The notes beneath the pieces were generated by a model. The model searched no databases and was not told the DNA's origin. It saw only the letters and a program-made list of their open reading frames with translations. Shown here in pieces: positions 1 through 10,254 of a stretch of DNA of 64,000 nucleotides. Location: NCBI RefSeq assembly GCF_048771995.1, contig NC_133063.1, forward strand, positions 15,666,063 to 15,730,062. Reading direction: 5' to 3'. The translations under genes and the position numbers were made by a program. The stretch comes from Taeniopygia guttata. Taxonomy: Eukaryota > Chordata > Aves > Passeriformes > Estrildidae. The stretch's first letter is position 1. Every line of letters starts with the position of its first letter.

Positions 1-859
1 GTATATATCATATGTATGCTATATATGTAATAAATATATCTATTTTATGAAAAACCTTCCAGACATAAAGGGACTATGAGCAACAATATGTGTCACAACA
101 GACACTGACAATAAATATGTCTTCTACTGTTACTATTTAAACGAAATTACATATGCAACTCTTTAAAATCACTTTTTATCCTGATGTAACTCCATATTTC
201 ATATTTTGATATTATTTATGTTACTATATTGTTTTGATTTATCGTATTTTACTAGTAGATATGATAATTCATAAACTTTATAGTATATAACAGGCATACA
301 CAATAGATCTATCTATGAAACAAAAGCCTTGATTCTGCTATAGATAAAATTTCATGTCAGCTCCAACACACGTGGTCTAATGTTGACATAAAGGTGTCTC
401 TTCCAGGGACATGGAGAGGCTCCATCCATTGACTCATCCCGGGTCACCAGTGCCAGTTTTTCCTCATATTCTTTTTTGCCCCATTTCTATTTTTCTTTTT
501 CTGTCCCAGATTCCCACTTTTTTTCATGCTTGAAATTTTAGCTCTCCTCAAAGGCTGGGAAGAACTGCATATTGCAGGTGGGGTTTGGAGACTTTAGCTC
601 AGCATGTAGAGCAGGGCTCAATGACAGCTGGGTGCCTTTTTTGGAAAGTGAAATGATACAAAGAAGTAGAATAAACCCTCCCGTGGCAGTCCACTTTCTG
701 AGGTGCCAGCAGAGGCTGTTGGACCTTCTCCAGAGCCTTTGCACGCATCCTCTTCTCCTTAGCACCAAATTTGTGCTAGGAGGTGGTTGTCTGCTGCCAG
801 CTGCGAGCAGCACAAGCACTGCTCTGTGCACTTGGCCATGGCTCCTGCCCTTCCTTCAG
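1..859. other. AT-rich flank, no gene seen
   Basis: The first 350 bases are strongly AT-rich (TATATAT runs) and continue the AT-rich tail at 12050-12176 of the other unit boundary. From about 540 to 859 the minus strand is open for almost 100 codons, but this lies downstream of the stop of the gene fragment at 860-1302 and is probably former 3' flank. The matching stretch in copy B is 12177-13034. Confidence 0.5.
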
Positions 860-1302
860 TCATCCTCTCCGAGAGCGATCCTTTTGAACGTCTTGTGCAG
901 CACCCGGTAATCCCGCATTGCCTGGGTGTGGGCAGCCGGCTGCTGCGCCAGGTGATGGAAGAGATTGTATGTCCTACCCATTCTTACATCTGGGGGTAAA
1001 TTGATGTCCTGAGGAAACCTCCGGTTACCCACAATGAAGTGCTGGAGGCATTTTTGTCACAAACATATATGCAGGCTGTCCCTGATATCCGTCAGTCGCT
1101 CCCGGAGATGTCCCCTGCTCCACGATGACACGGGCATGGCAATGAGCAGGTGCATGACAATGGTCTTCATGGTGTAGGTGGAGAAGCTGAAGCCCAGAAC
1201 AAGATGGGAGAAGAACTGAAGGCATTTGAGGTGCGAGCTGTCAGGGGGGGCCTGCCTGGCAATGTACTTGAAGAACTCAGCCTCTGCCACAGCGTAATAC
1301 AA
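860..1302 (-). pseudogene. ITPRIP-like gene fragment (C-terminal part), copy A
   Basis: On the minus strand this reads from AVAEAEFFKYIARQAPPDS through FSTYTMKTIVMHLL to a final TGA at 862-860. It matches the C-terminal half of the intact ITPRIPL1-like gene nearby, starting at the WPETYAVAEV point of that protein. Sequence identity is clearly lower than between the two intact copies, so it comes from a different, older paralogue. The N-terminal two thirds are missing, and one in-frame TGA interrupts the reading frame after DSLHICL. The left junction (minus-strand upstream side) abuts the 3' flank block of the intact gene at 1295. It has no promoter or start codon and is unlikely to make protein. 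Confidence 0.8.
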
Positions 1303-2000
1303 CTAATCACCTTACTTTGTAGCCGCAACATCCAAGCCTGCACCACAGCCTGTTAACTACATATCCAATTATAACTTGTTACTTGTATCAACAACAACCC
1401 TTTTTATACAGACATTGTTAACAACATTGCCCAAAAGTTTAAATTTGCTTTTTTTGTTCATAACAACACTGTTGCTGCTGCTGATGGCAGAGTGCTGCTG
1501 CGCAGAAGCTTTATATCGTCTCTTTCTGTATCCCACGTTCCTTCCCCTCTCTTTTCCTCGGGGACGTGAGGTAGTTTTCTGCTACTGCCTGTGAAGCCCA
1601 CAAGCACATACGCATGATCACCTCTTTCATGAGCCAATGAGCAGCACACTTGCGAGCTGACGCCGAATATCCTGGTACTCGCTCATTGCCTGAGAGTGGG
1701 CAGCTGGACACCGTGCCAGCTGATGGAAGAGATTGGGTGGCTCAGCTGCTGCAATGTCCAGGGGCAAGCTAATCTCCTGAGGCAATCTCTTGTTGCCTAT
1801 GATAAAGTGGTTAAGGCATTTCTCCTCCAGAGAGCAGCGCAGGTTCACACTGATATCTCGCATGCGCTGCAAGAAATACTTCCTGCGCCATTGTGACACG
1901 GGGAGACCGTTCAGGAGATGCATGACGATGGTCTTCAGGGTGTAGTTGGAAAAGCCTGTGCCCAGCAGAAGGCGGCAGAAAAGCTGCAGACATCTCAGGT
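1295..2000 (-). repeat. 706-bp block shared with 8022-8727
   Basis: The last part of the intact ITPRIPL1-like coding sequence and about 330 bp of its 3' flank recur at 8022-8727 in the same orientation. The two blocks have the same total length because small indels cancel out. The copy at 8022 therefore arose as a local duplication of this 3' segment, or is kept similar by gene conversion. Copy B carries the same pair at about 13470-14179 and 20189-20894. Confidence 0.85.
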
Positions 2001-3186
2001 GCAAACTGTCGGGGGGGGCCTTCCTGGCAATGTGCATGAAGAACTTCACCTCTGCCACAGCATAAGTCTCAGGCCATAGAGTGCTTGGGGTGCGTGTTTC
2101 CCTAGGCTGGCTGCTCACGAATATGTCAGAGCCACCTCTCCGCACCCCGAACAGGATCTCAATCCTGAAGCTTTCTCCGCCACTGATCGCCTTGAATTGG
2201 CAGGAGTGTGTGGAGGGCAGCGGGATTAAATTCCGGTTTTGTAACTGAGGCAAAGGTGGCATGATTGCTTTCACCAGTTGCTGGAACCAGCGGGCAGTTT
2301 TCTGCACGTCCAGGTAGGAGTCGGTGCACAGGGTGTCTAGGAGGCTGGGATCCTGATTGCTCCTCAGCTCCTCCTCGGGGTTGTGCAGGAAGCACAGCAT
2401 GTTCTCACCCTGCTGCTGCCTCGTGCAGGTGCACTCCAGCTGCACGCGGACACGGAAGTTCCTCACGTGCCTCTGCCCCTCACCGTCCAGCTCCAGGTGG
2501 AAGCTGTGGCCTCGGGGAGGAGTCATGGGTATGAGCACACGGTACACGACATCCTGCTCCCAGGGACTCCACCCTTCAAAGGCACTGCCCACCCCGATGG
2601 GTCGGTGCAGGACTGGGTAGAAACTGTCAAACAAGACATGCCCAAAGTAAATTGTATAATCGTCCATCAGGTCAGTTATCCACTCACAGACTCTCTGCAG
2701 GTCCTCTACAGGCCCCTCTATGCGCTCCATTATATCTTGTCCAACACGATCGTCAACATTGTCTTCTTCTTCTTGGACTACATTTGCAACATCATTGTCA
2801 TTGTTGTTTTCTGCAAGTGCAGCCCCATTGGCAACATCATTTCCATCATTGTCATCTTCATTTCCAGCAACATTGCCAACTTCCTCTTCATTTGCACCAT
2901 GGTTTTCTTCTTCATTCTCCTCTCTCCTCAGGCTGCTTTTCCACCCAATAATCCACAGCACCAAGACCAGGGCCAGGAGCACAGCAACAGCTAAGAGCTG
3001 CAAGTGTGGCATCTTCTTCTGGGAGAGCTGCTCCACCTGCTGCTCCAGCCGAAGCCTCTCCCATTCCAAGTACTTTGCACGCGCTTCCATGTGCCAATGT
3101 GCTTCCTCATCCAAACCATCACCCACGGGAGGCGGGTACTGGATGAGACCTTGCAAGAGCGCGAACAGGAACACGACTGGATCCAT
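1627..3186 (-). CDS. ITPRIPL1-like: ITPRIPL1-like membrane protein (Mab-21/ITPRIP family), copy A
   Basis: Intact single coding exon, 519 aa, on the minus strand. The start at 3186 (MDPVVFLFALLQG, context ACCATGG) lies three bases after a strong splice acceptor; the open frame continues upstream but that part is intron. Layout: hydrophobic N-terminal stretch (residues 1-16), short charged helix 31-58, transmembrane segment about 62-82, an Asn/Glu/Asp-rich acidic tract about 88-150, then the Mab-21-like region. The last contains the family motifs ILFGVRRGGSDIFVSSQP (344-361) and WPETYAVAEVKFFMHIARKA (371-390), and runs to the end. The length is close to mammalian ITPRIPL1 (about 555 aa). Relatives are single-pass membrane proteins; ITPRIP modulates IP3 receptors, but the role of these avian paralogues is not known. 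Paralogous genes of this type are multicopy in passerines. The exact orthology to ITPRIPL1, as opposed to other ITPRIP-like genes, is inferred. Confidence 0.9.
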   Translation of the reverse strand: MDPVVFLFALLQGLIQYPPPVGDGLDEEAHWHMEARAKYLEWERLRLEQQVEQLSQKKMPHLQLLAVAVLLALVLVLWIIGWKSSLRREENEEENHGANEEEVGNVAGNEDDNDGNDVANGAALAENNNDNDVANVVQEEEDNVDDRVGQDIMERIEGPVEDLQRVCEWITDLMDDYTIYFGHVLFDSFYPVLHRPIGVGSAFEGWSPWEQDVVYRVLIPMTPPRGHSFHLELDGEGQRHVRNFRVRVQLECTCTRQQQGENMLCFLHNPEEELRSNQDPSLLDTLCTDSYLDVQKTARWFQQLVKAIMPPLPQLQNRNLIPLPSTHSCQFKAISGGESFRIEILFGVRRGGSDIFVSSQPRETRTPSTLWPETYAVAEVKFFMHIARKAPPDSLHLRCLQLFCRLLLGTGFSNYTLKTIVMHLLNGLPVSQWRRKYFLQRMRDISVNLRCSLEEKCLNHFIIGNKRLPQEISLPLDIAAAEPPNLFHQLARCPAAHSQAMSEYQDIRRQLASVLLIGS

Positions 3187-3515
3187 GGTCTGCAGGAGGA
3201 GGGAGAGAAGGCCTTGAGTGGGGAAGGGAGGGCGGGAACTACTGCTTGCTGCAGGGAGGACAGGATGCTCAGGGTTCTGGGCGCAGGAAGGACAGGGCCC
3301 CAGACAGCTGGCAGGCAGCAAGGGCTATCCCAGTGCCCCTGGAGCTGCAGCAGCAGCAGCAGCAGCCCTGTGGCCTGCCCAAGGCTCTCCCATGAGGGGC
3401 TGTCCCTGCCTGCAGGGGGAGAAGCCAGCCCCGGTTGCAGCGTTTCTGCCCCAGCCCTTGTCCCCAGCCCAGCCTCCCCGCCGTGTGTGTACTCACCGCT
3501 TGCCCAAGCAATAGA
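3187..3515 (-). other. Non-coding exon 1 and 307-bp intron of ITPRIPL1-like gene, copy A
   Basis: On the minus strand a consensus donor GTGAGT starts at 3496. A pyrimidine tract ending in CTGCAG forms the acceptor at 3191-3190, leaving only ACC before the ATG at 3186. The inferred intron is 3190-3496. Exon 1 would be short, from a start site near 3515 to 3497, with no coding sequence. The intron carries a short CAG/CTG run near 3346-3366 that is one unit longer here than in copy B. Confidence 0.7.
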
Positions 3516-3540
3516 GGGCCAGCGTTAACCTGCTGGGGCC

Positions 3541-3590
3541 TTTTATTGCTTCCCCCTCTGTGACACGTCCCCTGTGATGTCACAGGTGCC
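3541..3590 (-). promoter_or_regulatory. TATA-like and CRE-like promoter of ITPRIPL1-like gene, copy A
   Basis: Reading the minus strand, TGACATCA (3582-3575) sits inside an imperfect palindrome (3571-3586). It is followed by a second TGACAC-type half site and then GCAATAAAAGG, a TATA-like box at about 3549-3539. The predicted start site about 30 bp further on falls just before the exon 1 donor. A CRE close to a TATA-like box is typical of CREM-driven germ-line promoters, so testis expression is a reasonable inference, not a demonstrated fact. Confidence 0.55.
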
Positions 3591-3765
3591 AGAGCGCATC
3601 ACAGACCAGCCAACCCCACCCTTTGTCCCCTCAGCCAACTCCTCCCTCAGGAACTCAGAAAGGCCCTGGTGCACTGCTTAAGGCTGCTTTTGAGGGAAGC
3701 TTCTTCAAATAACTCCCATTGTTCTCTCTTTTGGATTTATTTTCATCTGCCTTCCACTCACAATC

Positions 3766-4150
3766 TCATAGATATCCCTGTTGGAAGGCGCCCTTGAGGA
3801 TCATTGAGTCTAAGCTTTGACTCCTCACGGGTTGAGCTACACTCAGATCTCAGAATCAGAGTGGTTGAAAAAGTCCCTGAAGATCCCACAGTGGGACCGC
3901 GAACCTAACACTGCCTACTCCTTTAAGAAATTGAGTCCTCAAATATTCCATGCCTTTTCAATCCCTTCAAGAGTGGGGACTCAGCTATTTCCCTAGGCAG
4001 CCACTTTCCACACTTGATAGTACTTTTGATGAAAGCAGTTTTTCTAAAATCCAATCTAAACATCTATATCTGATGCAACGTGAGGTCATTTTCCTTGTTC
4101 TTATTGCTTGTTTCCTTGTGTCACTGGACAAGTGGGATGTTCAGACATGC
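3766..4150 (-). mobile_element. Old CR1 LINE 3' end fragment
   Basis: Starts with the CR1-type tail (TCATAGAT, then GTTGGAAGG and GATCATTGAGTC) and continues with degenerate CR1 3' sequence in antisense. It is strongly eroded. Copy B holds it at 15942-16326. Confidence 0.55.
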
Positions 4151-4838
4151 CCATTGTTAGCCAAAGATTTTGTCAACAGTTCATGTTTAAGAAATCACTC
4201 TGGCCCGCAAGTTCTAAAGATCAAATCTATTTATAAAATGAATTATTTATTAAATAAACAAGAGATAATAGATGAAAGATCTCGGAGTTACTTACTACTC
4301 AGTATAAAACTAAAAGGTACTAGACGTAGATTAAACCATAACAAACAATGTACAACATGAAGGTATCTATAGGAAAGCTTGTCAAAGAAACAGGAGTCAA
4401 ATCTTACACACCACAGTGATGATGATGATAATTATTTGGATGTCTTTCACTTAACCTCCTCAGCAGTAATTGCAAAACAAGTGTCCTTGTCCACAAGAGA
4501 AACACCACACATTTCCAGAGAAATGTATAGAAAATTTCTGCTTTGTGAAAGTTTGGTATGGCTTTTTAGAGTTATAAAGTGAGGTGCCTGTCAGTGAGAA
4601 ATCCAGCTTGTCTTTCCAGCTCTCACTTTAACAGTAAGATGTTTCTTGGCAGCTGGGAGATGCCAGCCCGCTGTTAGCCCCACAGTGGCAAAAGAATTCA
4701 CTGCAAGACTGTTATTCCTGTTTGAATTACCTGTCCAGGTAACAAACCACAGATCAGCTCTTGAGCAGAATGAGATGCCCTGCCACACCTGGGAGAAGAA
4801 ATCAATCCCCACCCGGCTACAACCTCCCTTCAGGGAGC
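4151..4838. other. Intergenic, no gene seen
   Basis: AT-rich stretch with scattered short open frames on both strands, none with a recognisable protein motif or splice structure. It ends at the LTR boundary at 4839. The same sequence is at 16327-17014 in copy B. Confidence 0.5.
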
Positions 4839-5492
4839 TGTAGGGAACTGTAAGGTCCCTCTGAGGCGCTTTTTCTCTCTGCTAAACACCCCCACTATTG
4901 CAGCGGGCAGTGTTCTGAGTGCCATGACCTTTCTGAAGAAGCCTCACAAAACACCTCGCCGTCTGTGCTCACACCGGGTGATTTCAGCTCTTTTATGATC
5001 CGGGCGACGCAGAAGAAGAGACGGGGTCTTTGTGGGGACTTCCAAGGTGAGCCTTTATTGAGCTTCTTCCTTGAGATGGTCCAGGGACAAAGAGCCACTC
5101 AGGCTGGGAAAGCAGGGATTTACACAGGGATCTTGAGGGGCGGGACAGAACACTAGGGCCAACGGGATGAGGGCACAGGGGTGGAGTGAGAGGGAAGGGC
5201 CAACGGGATACATTAAATCTGCATGTCACAACAAGGCATGCTGGGAGAAGCCTTTATCCTCAACCTAAGTGGGTATGGCTTGAGAGGTTTTCCCTCCAGG
5301 GGAGTGCTGTGGATTCTTTCCCTCTTGGCCCACCAGCCTCCACACCCCACTTCCCTCAGCCCTCTTTCATCAGACTTGTGCTCTTATAGAAGTGTTTCTA
5401 ATAAAAAGGACAAGCATTTGTGGACATCAATGCCCTTCAAACTACATGCTCAGGGGCCCTTCTTAATTAGTTCCTGAGCTTGCTCTCCTACA
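4839..5492 (-). mobile_element. ERV LTR, antisense, copy A
   Basis: About 654 bp bounded by matching inverted ends TGTAGG (left) and CCTACA (right). On the minus strand it carries a poly(A) signal in CAATAAAGGCTCACC near 5050-5062, followed by about 215 bp of U5-like sequence. No clear target-site duplication is seen on either side, so it may be an old solo LTR or one end of a larger broken element. Family not assigned; an avian class II ERV is possible. Confidence 0.7.
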
Positions 5493-6234
5493 ACCCTTGG
5501 GAGTAGCTCTGCGGACAGTTTTTTCCATAACACCTAAGATTTTTTTTACTCAAGCACTTCTTGATTACTGTGCCCAAGACAGCATCAATCACCACTTCAC
5601 CCACAAGAACATCTCTACAGACAAACTCCAGGTCTAGGAGGGCACTTTTCCTAGTTGGCTCCCACAGTACCCATGTCAAAAAGCTACTTTCAGTGTGTAC
5701 TTCCAGAATTTTCTGGGCTTGTTCAGCTCTTCCCTGTGATGTCTCCATTTGCAGTTAAGAAGTTGAGGTGCACCATGAGTATGACTTTGTGTGACTGATC
5801 AAGAGATTTCCTTTCATTCCTTAGAGCATTATCCACCAGTGTGATCATCCTGGCTCAGTGATCCCTTAGAGACTGAGTGAAGCTCACAGAGGGAATAGAT
5901 TGTCTCACAAAAGGGATGGCAGACAGTGTCCAAGTGTGCTTTTACTCTAGAGGAAAGGTGTGGCAGCAATTCCCCCTGCTGATTGAGCAGTGCCTTCTCC
6001 ATGTCCTGCATGCTCGGGTCTGTGTCAGATTTTGCCCAGGCAGTGTCTAAGGATGGGTAGCTCCTCCATACAGACCCCAGTGAACACAAGGAGGAATCTT
6101 AGCGATGCCTCTTGCACGGTCCCTGACCAGCTGCAGCTGCCAGCAAGAATTTCTGGGTCCATCTAAAATGGTCACCCTGGCTGTGACAGTGTTAGAGGAA
6201 AGGGGGATGAAAGCCATCTTCGTAGCCGCTGAAG
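5493..6234. other. Unassigned sequence between LTRs
   Basis: Several open stretches of 60-90 codons exist on the minus strand, but none could be recognised and none has a convincing start or splice context. It may be the remains of an element between the two LTR-like blocks or unrelated host sequence. Copy B has it at 17669-18401 with a 9-bp gap. Confidence 0.35.
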
Positions 6235-7340
6235 TGTGACGACCCATGCTTAAGGGGAAGGAAGCGCTGAAGATTTGCGATCCAAATGAGTAACAAAAGT
6301 CAGGGGGTCCACAATCAGAAAACTTTATTACCTAACTACACACTGGGCTTGGAAATCAATATGTTAGTCCCCTGACATGAGCACAAGGCAGTGGGTTGTG
6401 GATAAAGGGGTAGGGTTAAAGGGAAGAGAAGAAAAAGAGGGAGAGATGAATTAAAGAAAGAGAGAAAGAAAAAGACAAAGAAGAAAAGAGAGACAAAAAA
6501 AGAACACCCGTCCTGGTTCCAGTGTTGATCCAGTTAATGGAATGTCAATCCTGGCTGCAGTGCCAATCCTGGCAATAATCCTGAGTTCAGCATCAATCCA
6601 GCTGTGCTGGTCTGGTCTATGAGATGTCCAGGGTCCTGAGGGCACTTTCCAGGCTTGGGGGTTACCTTTTTATCGACAGGTTTCTCTGCCCTAAACACAG
6701 GTTTCCCACTTTCTATGTCAATTAATTACCATGTACAGTCTTTTCTTTCAGGCCTTCCTGGACATGGGGCAGAGGGCTTTGGTACTTTTTGAGGGTCTTA
6801 ATCCTACTCTATAGTCCACGCTCTCTTCTTGGCCTTATTCTTGTGCTTATGCTGTACTGTGCTGTGGCTCTTTCTCACTGAAAAGTGCTGCCCTATTTCC
6901 GCCTGGCCCCCCTTCTCCAGCCATATCTTGGTCTTTCTCACAGCATTTTAATACCAGCAGTCCTTGGCTATTACCAACAGTTCCTGGTTGGCTCCACTGC
7001 CATACAATTATCAATGTTAGAGACTCACTCATTGCTCCCTTATATTCTGAGAATCAAGAGCTCAAAAGGTCTCCCTTTGGACACTTTACAGTTGCAACAG
7101 AGTGGGATTTAGTCATAGGAATGTTCCATCATTCAGGTCTTTTCTCTGTAACTTTGTTTGAAGGTTTGTCAACAAGAATATTATTCCACTTGGGTTCTTA
7201 GTCAAAAAAAGTCAGCAAAGAAAAATAAATCAGCAAAGAAAAATAATTTTCCAAGGCTGTTCATTAAAAAAAAAAGAAAAAAAATTGCACTAGTTAGACA
7301 CCTGTTAGTTCCTGGGAACAAAGAATGTTTCTGATACATT
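6235..7340 (-). mobile_element. Probable ERV LTR, antisense, right edge uncertain
   Basis: The left edge TGTGACGACCC at 6235 looks like a retroviral LTR end read on the minus strand, with a poly(A) signal (AATAAAG) about 90 bp in, near 6325. A purine-rich tract at 6425-6500 (plus strand) follows. The right edge is not defined by an inverted end or target duplication. In copy B it begins at 18402. Confidence 0.45.
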
Positions 7341-7529
7341 CAAAAGGAGCTTAATATAAATGGAGTTTGTCAAGGCTTAGGCCTAATGAGGGTTTCTCAG
7401 ATTGTAGTGCAGCCAGGGGCAAGGGGAGTCCATCACCACAATCCGCCCTGCAATGGAAGTCAGCTTCTCTGGGCCTCCACACGGTAGTCATCTCTGGATG
7501 CTGTGCTGGGGAGACTGCCAAGACAACCC

Positions 7530-8010
7530 TGTTATGGACAGGCTTACAACGAAAACTTCAAAGTAACAAAAAAAAGCAGGCCAGTTAATTACAAACAAGT
7601 AAGCCTGTTTATTACAGACAGAACAACTGGAAGCCAAAGCCTCCGACTAGTCCGGAGACTGTTTCAACAATTTAGTAATTGTACACCTAGGGGCATTTCT
7701 AAGGATACCAGCTCCAAGCAAAGACCTGGGTGTCACACACCCCAGGCCTTTTAAAGTCTCTCTCTTCTTCCCTTACTGGGGCGCTCAGGATCCGTGCTGT
7801 GATCGGTTTCTTTTTCTGTTGCTGATTGGCCCATAAGCTGGTGCAATCATTTTGAGATTCTTGCTTCTTATTGGCTGGTCTCTCCTCCAGTCTTAATCCA
7901 AGCTGTGGCTGTGCTCTACGATGTTATACTTCTAGAAGCTTCTCTGCCCCCCCTCCACAAAGATTGGCATTTCCTCCCTGGTTCCAGTCCCCTTTCAGGT
8001 GTATACAACA
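7530..8010 (-). mobile_element. ERV LTR, antisense, copy A
   Basis: About 481 bp with inverted ends TGTTATGG (left) and ATACAACA (right). On the minus strand it shows a TATA-like box (CTTTAAAAGGCC near 7750), a poly(A) signal (GTAATAAACAGGC near 7602) and a U5 running to the left edge. No matching target duplication was found. The 706-bp gene-fragment block starts only 12 bp beyond its right edge. Confidence 0.7.
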
Positions 8011-8353
8011 GTATTGATCTCTAATACAACTAATCACCTTACTTTGTAGCCACAACATCCAAGCCTGCACCACACCCTGTTAACTACTTATCCAATTATA
8101 ACTTGTTACTTGTATCAACAACAACCCTTTTTATACAGACATTGTTAACAACATTGCCCAAAAGTTTAAATTTTTATTTTTTGTTCATAACAACACTGTA
8201 GCTGCTGCTGATGGCAGAGTGCTGCTGCGCAGAAGCTTTATATCTTCTCTTTCTGTATCCCACGTTCCCCTCTCTTTTCCTCGGGGACGTGAGGTGGTTT
8301 TCTGCTACTGCCTGTGAAGCCCACAAGCACAGCTGTACGCATGATCACCTCTT

Positions 8354-8727
8354 TCAGCAGCCAATGAGCAGCACACTTGCGAGCTGACGCCGAACATCCT
8401 GGTACTCAGTCATCGCCTGAGAGTGGGCAGCTGGACACCGTGCCAGCTGATGGAAGAGATTGGGTGGCTCAGCTGCTGCAATGTCCAGGGGCAAGCTAAT
8501 CTCCTGAGGCAATCTCTTGTTGCCTATGATAAAGTGGTTAAGGCATTTCTCCTCCAGAGAGCAGCGCAGGTTCACACTGATATCTCGCATGCGCTGCAAG
8601 AAATACCTCCTGCGCCATTGTGACACGGGGAGACTGTTCAGGAGGTGCATGACGATGGTCTTCAGGGTGTAGGTGGAAAAGCCTGTGCCCAGCAGAAGGT
8701 GGCAGAAAAGCTGCAGACATCTCAGGT
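8354..8727 (-). pseudogene. ITPRIPL1-like 3' fragment, copy A
   Basis: This minus-strand fragment encodes the last 120 or so residues of the ITPRIPL1-like protein, from LRCLQLFCHLLLGTGFSTYTLKTIVMHLL to ASVLLIGC and the stop at 8354. It is very close to the intact gene but has its own substitutions (for example GLPV to SLPV, and KYFLQ to RYFLQ). The similarity stops at 8727, after which unrelated sequence follows. The start codon, membrane segment and most of the Mab-21-like region are absent. The frame continues open a little upstream into non-homologous sequence, but no promoter is seen. Confidence 0.85.
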
Positions 8728-9039
8728 TGACCAACATCTCTTGCAGCCTGCAACTCACCTCAGAGCAGTCAAAGAGTGTCAATAAGGACTGGAGGGATCA
8801 CAGCGTTTTCTGGATGCAGCTCCAACCTTGGCAGAAATAAACCAACCTACAACCCCCTGGCATGAGGCTTTCCCACTACCACTGGTCCCACCAAAGCCAA
8901 TTCTCCTGTTCCGAGGCTGAAGGTAGAAGTGAAGATGAGGAGAGTAAAGAGAAAAGCAGCTGCATAAGTTCGAGCACTAGAGTGAAGTTCCTTTTAATGA
9001 CTTTATGAAATGACATTACCAAATACTCCTTGGGTTAAA
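8728..9039. other. Intergenic, no gene seen
   Basis: No recognisable coding, repeat or regulatory structure. It separates the truncated gene fragment from the CR1 remnant to the right. The same sequence is at 20895-21206 in copy B. Confidence 0.4.
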
Positions 9040-9590
9040 AGTGGCTTCCCATCGCAGTAGTATGGACTTGTTTAGGTTGAAAAAGATCTCTAAGATTGTA
9101 GAGAGTCCACCCACAAACCTGACATTGACAAGTCGACTTTGAAACCATGTCCCCAGGTGCCACATCCACACATTCCATAAGAGTTTTCAGACATGACAAT
9201 ATCATTAATTCCACGGGCAGCCATGACAACTCTTAACAACCTTTTCAGAGGAGAAATTTGTCCTTAATACCCAATCTAAGCCCCCCCCGACAGAAGTTGA
9301 GGCCATTTCCTCTTGTCCTCTCCCTTGTTTCCTGGGAGCAGAGCCTGACCCCCACCTGGGGTGTGGCTCCACACTTCTGTCAGGGAGTTGTAGAGAACAA
9401 GAAAGCCCCCCTGAGCCTCCTCTTCTCCATTCTCAGCCCCTCCAGCTCCCTCAGCTGCTCCTCATCAGACTTAATCACCAGACCCTTTCCTGTGCTCAGG
9501 CCTTTGCCGCCACTGCTTTGGGACCTGTTGCAGCATTCCACACTCCACACAGGCATGTTTTTATCTAACCCTTTCTTGCTCTGAGTGAAA
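9040..9590 (-). mobile_element. CR1 LINE 3' region, antisense, copy A
   Basis: The order of motifs is that of a CR1 3' end read backwards: AAAAAGATCTCTAAGAT, then the TTGAGGCCATTTCCTCTTGTCC block, then the CCCCTCCAGCTCCCTCAGCTGCTCCTC block. It is degraded and inert. Confidence 0.75.
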
Positions 9591-10254
9591 GATTAACCCC
9601 TTTTCTTTGCAGTGACCTAACTTGCAGTCTGATTGCTGGCTCTGCTTGTTTACTTCCCTTTTGCATCACCCTCACAAAAGAAGAAGTCACCATACTAAAG
9701 AAACTGCTGCTAGAGGGGAGTAGAGAAAGTCAGCAAGTACTTTGTGAGCAATTCCCATCCTTTATTCATCGGTGCGTATGATTTGGGCTAGCCAAACAGT
9801 TGGAAATGGTTGTTTCCCTCTTCCCCTGCTCAGGGTGCTTTAACAAGGGAAGACTGATGTTCTGGAGAGGGGAAGTGCGTCCGCAGCCATTCACTTGTTA
9901 TGATTCTCCAGGGCCAGAGTGGAATACGTAAACCTCTGGCTCCAGCTAGAGGCCACTCATGGCTGGGTTTCTAAGCAGAACAGATCTCTCTTTATGAAGT
10001 ATCACTCTGCTCCGTTAAGGTGTGTGGTACAATAGGCCCAGTATCTCATAGGGAACAAGAAGACAAGAGAATAGAGAAATTGCTGCTTCCCGGGAAGTGG
10101 CTGAACATTGCTCGTCTATGAGAAGTAGAGAATAAATGTTTTCTCTCCTTTACTTCTGCATGCACAAACTCAATTTTTTCACTTCAATTAACAGCCTTAT
10201 CTCAACTGACTACTTGTTTTCCATTTTATGTGCTCTCCCCTGTCACACTAGGAA
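9591..10254. other. Intergenic, possible old LTR
   Basis: On the minus strand GATGAATAAAGGATGGG near 9755-9770 resembles an LTR poly(A) region, but no inverted ends or target duplication were found. Otherwise no gene is seen. The equivalent in copy B is 21758-22421. Confidence 0.3.

Noticed and set aside
2383-2994. 203-codon plus-strand open frame opposite the ITPRIPL1-like gene (and its copy at 14562-15173)
   Set aside because: It is the antisense shadow of the acidic tract and Mab-21-like region. It has no homologous motif, promoter or splice signal of its own.
3187-3321. 45-residue N-terminal extension of the ITPRIPL1-like open frame (564 aa in total)
   Set aside because: This part lies between a consensus splice donor and acceptor and is intron. 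The acceptor sits just before the ACCATGG start. The same holds for copy B at 15366-15500.
5488-6247. Minus-strand frames of 66-86 codons between LTRs, considered as a host gene
   Set aside because: No family could be recognised, and the frames do not join through visible splice sites.
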